A DNA stretch of 64,000 bases from Sulfopaludibacter sp035606355 (lineage in GTDB: Bacteria; Acidobacteriota; Terriglobia; Bryobacterales; Bryobacteraceae). A program made the position numbers and the translations under genes. Below, one piece after another: positions 35,058 through 42,461 of this stretch (position 1 is its first letter; each line of letters starts with the position of its first letter). The notes beneath the pieces are model-generated. The model did not search any database and was not told the origin of the DNA. It saw only the letters and a list, made by a program, of their open reading frames with translations. The stretch is from positions 1 to 64,000 of the forward strand of contig DATNFO010000029.1 of the NCBI GenBank assembly GCA_035606355.1. The letters run 5' to 3'.

Positions 35058-36451
35058 GCAAGGTTGTCATCGTCGGCGGCGGCATCTCAGGACTCTCCAC
35101 CGCGTATTACCTGGCAAAGGCCGGCGTTCGTTCCACCATCATCGAGTCGCGCCCGCGGCTTGGCGGCGTGATCTGCACCGAGCACGTCGACGACTGTCTC
35201 ATTGAAGCGGGACCGGACAGCTTTCTCGCGGCGAAACCCGCGGCCATGGACCTCATCCGCGAACTCGGCCTGGCAAATGAAGTGATCGGCTCGAATGATC
35301 ACAAGCGCGTCACGTTCGTTCGGAAGAACGGACGTCTGGTGCCGCTGCCGGATGGGCTCATGATGATGGTCCCGACCAAGATCATGCCGCTCGTGACGAC
35401 GCCGCTGGTCGGGTGGGGTACGAAGTTCCGCATGGGGATGGAATGGTTTCGCGCGCCCAAAGCGAAGCCGGACGATCAGTCGGTGGCCGAATTCGTCAGG
35501 GAGCATTACGGCACGGAGGCGGTGGACTATCTCGCCGAACCGCTGCTCAGCGGAATCTACGGCGGTGACCCCGCGCAGTTGAGCGTGCGGAGTGTGCTGC
35601 CGCGCTTCGTCGACCTCGCGACCGAGTACGGCAGCCTGACGCGCGGCGTTCTTGCCTCGCGCGCGAGAGCTCCGAAACCGCAGGGCGCGCCGGCGCCGCT
35701 GTTCCGCACGCTCAAGGGCGGTCTCACGCAGATGGTGGATGCGGTCACCGCGACATTCGGCGATCAGGTGGACATTCTCCAAACGCGCGCCGAAGCCGTC
35801 GAACGCAACGAGAGCGGATTTCGCATTCGAACCGCCGCGTTCTGGGTCGAAGCGCAGCATCTGGTGTTGGCGTGCGAGGCGCACAGTGCCGCTCCGCTCG
35901 CTGCGGCGTGCGATCCGCGCCTCGCGGAGTTGCTCGGCGAGATCGGCTACGGTTCTTCCATAACAGTGGCGATCGGCTACGATGCCGCTGATTTCAACGG
36001 AAAGCCGCCGGTCGGTTTCGGATTTCTGGTGCCGCGGAAAGAGCGCCGCAAGCTCGCGGCGTGCACGTGGATCGGAACCAAGTTTCCGTTTCGCGTGCCG
36101 GAAGGAAAAATCGTCGCGCGCTGCTTCATCGGAGGCGCGGAAGCGGTGAGTTCACTACAACAGTCCGATGCTGCGATTGCCGCCGAAGCTGCCGCTGAGC
36201 TGCGCGAAATCGCCGGCGTGCAGGCGACTCCGAAATTTTCCCGCGTGTACAAATGGCCGAGCGCGATGGCGCAGTACCCGGTGGGGCATCCGAAGCGATT
36301 GGCGGAGATTGAGGCGCGCACCGCCGCCATCAGCGGACTGCATCTCGCCGGCAACGCCTACGAAGGCATCGGAATCCCGGACTGCATCCGCATGGGCAAA
36401 CGGGCGGCGGAAAAGATTCTTGGTAACGACCGGGCTCCTGCCCGGTCGTAG
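35048..36451 (+). CDS. hemY: Protoporphyrinogen/coproporphyrinogen oxidase, HemY/CgoX type
   Basis: The 467-residue FAD-dependent oxidase has the dinucleotide motif VVIVGGGISGLSTAYYLAKAG at the start, then ESRPRLGGVICTEH, EAGPDSFLAAKP, PLLSGIYGGDPAQLSVRSVLPRF and the C-terminal GLHLAGNAYEGIGIPDCIRMG. It oxidises a porphyrinogen to the porphyrin. The last codons (NDRAPARS and the stop TAG) lie inside a perfect 10-bp REP-like hairpin (36426-36449), so repeat sequence supplies the end of the gene. GTG start within the hemH 3' end. Confidence 0.95.
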   Translation: MSVGKVVIVGGGISGLSTAYYLAKAGVRSTIIESRPRLGGVICTEHVDDCLIEAGPDSFLAAKPAAMDLIRELGLANEVIGSNDHKRVTFVRKNGRLVPLPDGLMMMVPTKIMPLVTTPLVGWGTKFRMGMEWFRAPKAKPDDQSVAEFVREHYGTEAVDYLAEPLLSGIYGGDPAQLSVRSVLPRFVDLATEYGSLTRGVLASRARAPKPQGAPAPLFRTLKGGLTQMVDAVTATFGDQVDILQTRAEAVERNESGFRIRTAAFWVEAQHLVLACEAHSAAPLAAACDPRLAELLGEIGYGSSITVAIGYDAADFNGKPPVGFGFLVPRKERRKLAACTWIGTKFPFRVPEGKIVARCFIGGAEAVSSLQQSDAAIAAEAAAELREIAGVQATPKFSRVYKWPSAMAQYPVGHPKRLAEIEARTAAISGLHLAGNAYEGIGIPDCIRMGKRAAEKILGNDRAPARS

Positions 36452-36490
36452 GTTAAAAAACTATTTTGCGACCGGGCGGGAGCCCGGTCG
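36426..36490. repeat. Oppositely oriented REP-like hairpin pair between convergent genes
   Basis: First hairpin ACGACCGGGC/GCCCGGTCGT around TCCT (36426-36449), second CGACCGGGC/GCCCGGTCG around GGGA (36469-36490), separated by an A/T-rich spacer with AAAAAA. The orientation of the loops is reversed, giving one copy facing each gene, a good bidirectional terminator layout. Confidence 0.8.
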
Positions 36491-37198
36491 TTACCGTGGC
36501 GCTGGGACGGCTACGTGCAACTGGGCCATCGGTCCGTACCACGTCAGGTTGTAGATGGCTGGCTTGCCATGCATCGGGGGCTTCCGGAAATATAGATAGC
36601 CGGCGATCGGAGTGCTCGTCTTCGTATCCGCCAGGCCGAGTTCCACCAGGGTACGCTCGAGTTCGGTAGCGTCGGGCGGCAGAGGAGCGGGTCCGGCTCC
36701 GGCCAACTGCGGATCGCCGATTCCCACTGACGTGCTCGACTCCGTGTACACACCGTGACGGCCGTAAGGCCCGTGTTCGTAACCGACGGTTTCGGTATTC
36801 CACACCTGCACCCGGCTGGGAACGCCACCGGCGGTTGGCGTCTTCTTGACTCCGAGTACGTGGCGCGCCACTTCGCCCGGTTCCATGGCGCGGAGCAGCC
36901 CGGGCTCACTGGCCAGACGCAGACGGAACTGATCGGGCGAAACGGAAACCTGCGATTCCGGGTAGATTGCCACAACGACCACGATGTAATCGCCCTTCAG
37001 CCCGTTATTGAAGATGTGATGGATCTGGCGGTTGGTGAGAACCGAGGCGCCCATCGAGACGCCGGTTGTGGAATCCTTCGCGGCATAAGCGCCCGCGTCC
37101 GGACCCGGTTCCACGCCGCTCTTGCCGTTTACCGGCTGGGTTTGCGCCAGCGCAGCCGCTGTGGCGCAAAGGAGCAAGGCGCTCAGACTTCGCAACAT
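36491..37198 (-). CDS. Hypothetical exported protein
   Basis: The 235-residue protein has a signal peptide (MLRSLSALLLCATAAALAQ) and no enzyme motif. The middle contains IFNNGLKGDYIVVVVAIYPESQVSVSPDQFRLRLASEPG, a beta-rich segment of the kind seen in acidobacterial conserved hypotheticals, and the end is GYLYFRKPPMHGKPAIYNLTWYGP. ATG at 37198 is preferred over GTG at 37204 because GGAGG is placed five bases before it and a TACAAT box lies at 37217-37222. Function unknown. Confidence 0.75.
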   Translation of the reverse strand: MLRSLSALLLCATAAALAQTQPVNGKSGVEPGPDAGAYAAKDSTTGVSMGASVLTNRQIHHIFNNGLKGDYIVVVVAIYPESQVSVSPDQFRLRLASEPGLLRAMEPGEVARHVLGVKKTPTAGGVPSRVQVWNTETVGYEHGPYGRHGVYTESSTSVGIGDPQLAGAGPAPLPPDATELERTLVELGLADTKTSTPIAGYLYFRKPPMHGKPAIYNLTWYGPMAQLHVAVPAPR

Positions 37199-37243
37199 CG
37201 CCACCTCCCGCTGCTTATTGTATACGCATGGCGCGTCGGGGGG

Positions 37244-37519
37244 TTACCGTTTGGAACCGTCCGCCGAATGGTCGGGCTGCGGAAGGGGCTTATCGTCTCC
37301 ATAGTTGGCGACCAGGTAGTCGAGGAGGGCTGCGCGATCCTGAATCTTGGTGCCCCAGTTCACCATCTTGTCGAGTTCCTTGTTCCAGGCAGCACGCGAA
37401 AGCCGCTGCGAGTGGATGAGGCGCAAGCTGTGGCACGCGATACAACTGCGCTGCTCCTCCTGCTTGCCATCGGCCGCGAACGCCGCGGAAACAAGTGCAA
37501 AAATCAGCAGCAGTTTCAT
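37244..37519 (-). CDS. Small monoheme cytochrome c, partner of the molybdoenzyme
   Basis: The 91-residue periplasmic protein has a signal peptide (MKLLLIFALVSAAFAADG) followed by a single c-type heme site CIACH at about residue 26. No second CxxCH is present. A methionine (KMVNWG) downstream could be the sixth ligand. Its ATG overlaps the TGA of the molybdoenzyme gene (ATGA), which is the arrangement of sulfite dehydrogenase SorA-SorB pairs, so it probably takes electrons from that enzyme. Confidence 0.85.
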   Translation of the reverse strand: MKLLLIFALVSAAFAADGKQEEQRSCIACHSLRLIHSQRLSRAAWNKELDKMVNWGTKIQDRAALLDYLVANYGDDKPLPQPDHSADGSKR

Positions 37520-38664
37520 GCTTTTTTCTCCACCGTCACGCCGACGCGATCGATGCCGTTCCACAGGTAACCGGAGGGATTCCACTCCGGAACGAACGGC
37601 TGAACGCGGCCCGCGGAATCCGTAGCGCGGGAGAGAATCGTGTAATAGCCCTGCTGCGCGGGCGTCCAATCCAGCTTCCATTGGCGCCACGCAAACGGCA
37701 GTTTCGGGGAAGTGATTTCGGCGTCGCGCCATTTGCTGCCGCCGTCGGTGGAGACCTCGACGCGCTCGATAGCCTGTTCTCCCGCCCAGGCAAAACCGCG
37801 AATCGCGATGCGGCCGAGCGATGCGGTGCTGCGATCCTCGGGCGCTGTGATGCTGCTCTTCACCGGCATGCCCTCGATGACTTCGAGTTCGCCGGCTTTG
37901 GCGCCCGTTCCCGGTGGGAGCGCGTACTTCGGAAACCGGTAGCCGGGGTTCATGAAGAAACCGGTATTGGGCTGCGCCGCGGCAGTGATGCGAATCACCC
38001 ATTTCACCCAGCTCGTGCCATCCCAGCCGGGCACGACCAGCCGGGCCGGGAAGCCGTGGATGGTGGGCGATTCGCCGTTCATCGAAAGCGCTAGGAGCGT
38101 GGCCGGATGCATCGCTTTTGAGATCGGCATGGAGCGAACGAAATCGGGCGTCGCGGCGACTCCCACGTCCGCGCCGTCGAATTCGACGAACGCCGTTTTC
38201 GAATCCATGCCCGCGGCCTTCAGCACATCGCCGAGACGAGGTCCGCGCCACTCGGCGTTGCCGACCGCGCCTCGTCCCCACTGAATTCCCGGCAGCTTCG
38301 GCAAGTAGAAACCGCGACCGTTGCCGGTGCATTCGAGCGTCGCCGGCACAGTGTACTGCGGTAGCTTTTTCAGGTCGGCGAGCGTGAGTGTCTGCGGCTT
38401 GGAAACCATTCCGTTGACCGTGAGGCGAAAGGACTGGGGGTCGATCGGCGTGGGTCGTGGAATGTGCTGGCGAACGAAGAATTTGTTCACCGGCGTGAGA
38501 TAGCTCTGTAGATCGGCGACCGGTGTTTCGAGGTCCTCCGGCCGGTCATTGTGAAGAATCATCGGGCCTTTGCCCGGAATGACGACGCTGCCGCTGGACT
38601 CCTGAGCGCGCGCGGCGGCGGCAATTCCTAAACTGAGAGCGAGCATCTCCCTGCGGTTCGGCAT
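37516..38664 (-). CDS. Sulfite-oxidase-like molybdopterin enzyme (SorA-like)
   Basis: The 382-residue protein has a twin-arginine-type N-terminus (MPNRREMLALSLGIAAAARA), so it is probably exported folded by Tat. The Mo-cofactor domain has FFVRQHIPRP, FRLTVNGMVSKPQTLTLADL, and VPATLECTGNGRGFY with the molybdenum-ligand cysteine, then GRLVVPGWDGTSWVKWV (sequence FPARLVVPGWDG). A C-terminal dimerisation immunoglobulin-like fold follows (VEVSTDGGSKWRDAEI). It oxidises sulfite or a related substrate and passes electrons to the coupled cytochrome c. ATG 38664 is selected for the signal peptide. Confidence 0.92.
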   Translation of the reverse strand: MPNRREMLALSLGIAAAARAQESSGSVVIPGKGPMILHNDRPEDLETPVADLQSYLTPVNKFFVRQHIPRPTPIDPQSFRLTVNGMVSKPQTLTLADLKKLPQYTVPATLECTGNGRGFYLPKLPGIQWGRGAVGNAEWRGPRLGDVLKAAGMDSKTAFVEFDGADVGVAATPDFVRSMPISKAMHPATLLALSMNGESPTIHGFPARLVVPGWDGTSWVKWVIRITAAAQPNTGFFMNPGYRFPKYALPPGTGAKAGELEVIEGMPVKSSITAPEDRSTASLGRIAIRGFAWAGEQAIERVEVSTDGGSKWRDAEITSPKLPFAWRQWKLDWTPAQQGYYTILSRATDSAGRVQPFVPEWNPSGYLWNGIDRVGVTVEKKA

Positions 38665-38700
38665 CGTCTCACAGTAATGCACGCCGGCGGCGGAGCGCAA

Positions 38701-39477
38701 CTACTTCGCGGGCTTGATGGCGAAGTCCCAAACCTGCATGTTCAACTTGTCCACGCTATACTGCACCACGGCATATTCGCCCGGCTCCAGCTTCTCTTTC
38801 GGCCAGATTTTATAGAGGCCGTCCTGCGTGAGCTGCTGGCGGAAAATGTCCACCATCTCGGGTTCCTCGCTGACCTCCTTAGTGATCGGGTGGACAGTCA
38901 GGTTCTCCACGATGCGCACCGGGCCTTTCGTCGTGAGTTTGGCGATGCCGAAGCGCTCCGTTTCGGAAAGCTGAATGTAGAGCTCCTGTTCGGGGTCCGT
39001 GAAGACGTTCAGCGAGTGGGGACCATCGATTTCCAGCGTGGCTTTCCCGGAGACCGCCGGAATGGGCGAGAGCGCTTTCAGAATTTCGCGCCGCTTGTTG
39101 TTGTGAACTACCGTTTCGGCGACCTTGATGATCTTGGTTTTATCGCCGTCGATCCAGTAGACGCCCGGGTCCTGCGGAATGCGCATGACCTCTTTCCGTA
39201 CGGCGCGGCGCTGGGCGTCCTCCTCGCTGAGATCCCTGGCGTCCTTTTCGAGCTCGGTCTTGCGTTCGGCAGCTTCGGATTCGGTTCTTTTCAGGTCGAC
39301 CAGGGAGAGGGGTATTTCCTCCCACTCGCTGCGCTCGACGCTGTAGAAGCGAACGCGGTCGCTCTCCACCTTGTACTCGCTGACGACATGAAAGTTGCCG
39401 TCTTTCAGATACAGCTTGATGTTAACTGCCCAGGCGAGAGCGCTAAAGAGGAACAGCGCGGCGAGAAACTTGCGCAT
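38701..39477 (-). CDS. Hypothetical exported protein, acidobacterial type
   Basis: The 258-residue protein has a signal peptide (MRKFLAALFLFSALAWA). It has VNIKLYLKDGNFHVVSEYKVESDRVRFYSVERSEWEEIPLSLVDLKRTE, a charged helical stretch (about residues 65-95), and a beta-rich C-terminus ending EPGEYAVVQYSVDKLNMQVWDFAI. The first block resembles N-terminal regions of several exported proteins that note 'the impact on the cell surface', but no function is known. It is 36 bases upstream of the molybdoenzyme start, in the same direction, so it may be cotranscribed. Confidence 0.75.
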   Translation of the reverse strand: MRKFLAALFLFSALAWAVNIKLYLKDGNFHVVSEYKVESDRVRFYSVERSEWEEIPLSLVDLKRTESEAAERKTELEKDARDLSEEDAQRRAVRKEVMRIPQDPGVYWIDGDKTKIIKVAETVVHNNKRREILKALSPIPAVSGKATLEIDGPHSLNVFTDPEQELYIQLSETERFGIAKLTTKGPVRIVENLTVHPITKEVSEEPEMVDIFRQQLTQDGLYKIWPKEKLEPGEYAVVQYSVDKLNMQVWDFAIKPAK

Positions 39478-39692
39478 AGAGGCCTTCTACTGCCTACTGT
39501 ACCGCGGTTGTTTGCCGGCAAGCTTCGGCCGCCTCTCCGCGCGACCCGACAGGAAGGATTCCTGCCGTCCCAAAATCGGACATTTTTCGATAATTTTCGA
39601 ACTCGCCGCACGTCTCCTTCGTATACCTTAAGCGAAGCTCAGCATTAGTGGTGCGTTTGCGGCCATAATGGTATTTCCGGAGTCTTTCTCTT
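39478..39692. other. Divergent intergenic region with hairpin
   Basis: These 215 bases separate the exported-protein gene from the divergent tolC-like gene. They contain CAGGAA-GGA-TTCCTG (39549-39563), a 6-bp stem of unknown role. CATAAT at about 39664-39669 could be a -10 box for the tolC-like gene. Nothing coding was found. Confidence 0.4.
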
Positions 39693-41651
39693 ATGTTTCA
39701 AGCCAGATCTATCATCGCGGTGGTGTTATGCGCGTTTACGGCATCTCCCGTTTTTTCGCAAACCCAGTCGTTCGTCACAACTGACCAGGGATTCATCAAC
39801 CGTCTGACGCAGCCGTACCGACCCAAGCATGTCGGGCAGGTGAGTTTCGCGGACTCCTCGCGCATCGACAAACTGCTGCATGCGGGGTCCATTTATCTGT
39901 CGCTGCGCGACGCCATCGCGCTGGCGCTGGAGAATAATCTCGACGTCGAAATCGCGCGGTTCGATCCGAAACTGGCGCTCGCCGATTTGCAGCGCGCATC
40001 GGCGGGACAGTTGCTGCGCACCGTTTCCACCAGCATTTCGTCAGGGCCGGCTTCGGCGTCGCTCGGAGTGCTGGCGGGCGCCAACCAACTCACCGGCGCG
40101 GGATCCGCCGGCGGCGGCAACGGTAACAGCGGCATTCTCAGCGGACTGAATGTGCAGCTCGCCGGGTCTACGATTCCGAATACCGACCCTCTGGCATATA
40201 TAGCGGGCGGCGCTTACCACTCCACGAGCATCGAAACCTCCACGCAGTTCACCGGCACCTCGGCGCTCGTGCAGCAGTACAAGAATCTGGTGTACGGCGT
40301 CCAGCAAGGTTTCTGGACCGGCACCACGGTGTCCATGGGTCTTAGCAGCGTATTCGGCGCTTCCCAGAACGCCACCACCACGCTTTTCAATCCGATCGAT
40401 ACGGCAAGCCTCTCGCTCACCATCAGCCAGAATCTTCTGAACGGTTTCGGTCTCGCGGTCAATAGGCGCGCGTTCCACAAGGCCGAGAACAACCTGAAGG
40501 CGAATGACCTTACGTTCAAGGCGCAGGTAATCTCGACGACAGCGAACGTCGTGAATCTGTATTGGGATCTGGTTTCGTTCAACGACGCGCTGAAGGTAAG
40601 CCAGGAGACGCTGCGGCTGGATACGCAGCTCTACGAAGACAACAAGCGCCGCGCGGAACTGGGCGCCATCGCACCCATCGACATCATACAGGCGGAAGCG
40701 GACATGAAGGCGGCGCAGCAGGACGTGGTGACGCGCGAATCTCAAGTGCTGCAACAGGAAATGATCCTGAAGAGCGTAATCACGCGCAGCGGCCTCGATA
40801 ACCCGCGCATCGCGATCGCTCGCATTATTCCCACGGATCACATCAACATCCCGGCAGTAGAGCCCGTAATTCCCATCCAGGATCTGGTCACCGAAGCCAT
40901 CGCGAACCGGCCTGAGATCGAGCAAAACGAGATCGCCTTGCAGAATGCCCGCCTGGATTTGCTCGGCACGAAGAACAATTTGCGGCCGAGCCTCGGTGTA
41001 ACCGCCAGCTTCGCGAATGCCGGGCAGGCCGGCGCGCTGACGCCGCTCGGGAACTCCTTCCTGACGAATCCGCTGACGTCGGCGCAAGTGAGCGGCGCAC
41101 TGGTCGGCGGTTACGGCAGCGTTCTGGGGCAGGTCTTCACGCGAGACTTCCCGAATTACAGCGTAGCCTTTCAGATGACGATTCCGATTCGCAACCGCGC
41201 GGCGCAGGCGGACGAAATCACCAACGAGCTGAACTATCGCCAGCAGCAGATTCAGGACAAGCAGCTTCATAACAATATCAAGCTAAATGTCATGAATAAC
41301 TGGACCGCACTGAGGAATGCGCGCGCGGCGTACGATACCAGCGTAGTTGCGCGCAAGCTGCAGGATGAGACCCTGGCCGGCACCCGCCGCAAATACGAAC
41401 TCGGGACCGCGACGATTCTCGACGTGGTGATTTCGCAGCGCGACGATACCACACGGCGCTTGAGCGAAGTGGATTCGTTGGACCAGTTGCAGCGCGCCCG
41501 CACGAACTTGCAGCAATCGCTCGGTAAGATTCTGGACGAGTACAACGTGAGTATCGACGAAGCCAGGAACGGCGTGGTCGCGCGCGAGCCCGACCCGATT
41601 CCCGCCGTTCTCCAGCAGCAGGTTCCCGCACCGGCTGTAAAAAACCGCTAG
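39693..41651 (+). CDS. TolC-family outer-membrane efflux protein
   Basis: The 652-residue protein has a signal peptide (MFQARSIIAVVLCAFTASPVFSQ). Two OEP repeats of long helices follow: YLSLRDAIALALENNLDVEIARFDPKLALADLQRAS and, later, DLVTEAIANRPEIEQNEIALQNARLDLLGTKNNLRPSLGVTAS. It has a family-typical end RTNLQQSLGKILDEYNV, and TATILDVVISQRDDTTRRLSEVDSL is the conserved helix before it. It forms the outer-membrane channel of a type I or tripartite export system. The ABC pair just downstream is a plausible partner, but no membrane-fusion protein is encoded here. Confidence 0.93.
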   Translation: MFQARSIIAVVLCAFTASPVFSQTQSFVTTDQGFINRLTQPYRPKHVGQVSFADSSRIDKLLHAGSIYLSLRDAIALALENNLDVEIARFDPKLALADLQRASAGQLLRTVSTSISSGPASASLGVLAGANQLTGAGSAGGGNGNSGILSGLNVQLAGSTIPNTDPLAYIAGGAYHSTSIETSTQFTGTSALVQQYKNLVYGVQQGFWTGTTVSMGLSSVFGASQNATTTLFNPIDTASLSLTISQNLLNGFGLAVNRRAFHKAENNLKANDLTFKAQVISTTANVVNLYWDLVSFNDALKVSQETLRLDTQLYEDNKRRAELGAIAPIDIIQAEADMKAAQQDVVTRESQVLQQEMILKSVITRSGLDNPRIAIARIIPTDHINIPAVEPVIPIQDLVTEAIANRPEIEQNEIALQNARLDLLGTKNNLRPSLGVTASFANAGQAGALTPLGNSFLTNPLTSAQVSGALVGGYGSVLGQVFTRDFPNYSVAFQMTIPIRNRAAQADEITNELNYRQQQIQDKQLHNNIKLNVMNNWTALRNARAAYDTSVVARKLQDETLAGTRRKYELGTATILDVVISQRDDTTRRLSEVDSLDQLQRARTNLQQSLGKILDEYNVSIDEARNGVVAREPDPIPAVLQQQVPAPAVKNR

Positions 41652-41696
41652 TCCGCCCGGAACAATCCGCGCGCTCCCAGTGTCCAACGGTTCAAG

Positions 41697-42461
41697 ATGC
41701 TGGAAGTGCGCGGGCTGGTGAAGCGGTATAACCGCGTGCCCGTGGTGGATGACGTGAGCTTCGTCATACGCCCCGGGGAGATTCTCGGCTACCTGGGTCC
41801 GAACGGAGCCGGTAAGAGCACAACTGTAAAAATTCTGACCGGCCTCATCGAGCCGAGCGACGGCGGTATTTTCTTCAACGGCACGGACGTCCGGAAGGAC
41901 TTCGTTGCCTTTCAACGGCGCATCGGCTACGTTCCGGAAGAAGCGCACGTCTATCCGCACCTCACCGGGAGCGAGTATTTGCAACTGATCGGGCGGTTGC
42001 GAGGGCTGCCGCGGCGCGTCCTGGAGCCTCGCATGGAAGAGCTTCTGCGCGTGTTCTCCCTGTGGGACGACCGGCATTCGCCGCTATCGTCATACTCCAA
42101 GGGCATGCGCCAGAAAATCCTGCTCTCCGGCGCGCTCCTACACAACCCCGAGCTGCTGATTCTTGACGAGCCGTTTTCGGGACTCGACGTCACTACCGCG
42201 CTCGTACTGCGCACGCTGCTGCATGAACTGGCGGCGCTGGGAAAGATGGTGTTCTACAGCTCGCACGTGCTGGAAGTAGTGGAGAAGGTCTGTTACCGCG
42301 TGCTGATTCTGCGCAAGGGCAAAGTGGTGGCGCACGAGACGGTGGAGCGGCTGCGAGACCTGATGCACGAGCCCTCGCTCGAGAACATCTTCGCGCAATT
42401 GACAGAGCAGGAAGACCCCGCGGAGAAGGTTCGCGGGATTCTCGCGGCGATGCAATCGTGA
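41697..42461 (+). CDS. ABC transporter ATP-binding protein
   Basis: The 254-residue cytoplasmic ATPase has Walker A GPNGAGKSTT, the Q-loop region GYVPEEAHVYPHL, signature SYSKGMRQK and Walker B LLILDEPFSGLD, followed by the H-loop SSHVLE. It resembles the ABC-2 type/bacitracin-export group. The TGA overlaps the GTG of the membrane component by four bases, so the two are coupled. A heterodimer or homodimer with the downstream membrane protein is likely. Confidence 0.95.
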   Translation: MLEVRGLVKRYNRVPVVDDVSFVIRPGEILGYLGPNGAGKSTTVKILTGLIEPSDGGIFFNGTDVRKDFVAFQRRIGYVPEEAHVYPHLTGSEYLQLIGRLRGLPRRVLEPRMEELLRVFSLWDDRHSPLSSYSKGMRQKILLSGALLHNPELLILDEPFSGLDVTTALVLRTLLHELAALGKMVFYSSHVLEVVEKVCYRVLILRKGKVVAHETVERLRDLMHEPSLENIFAQLTEQEDPAEKVRGILAAMQS

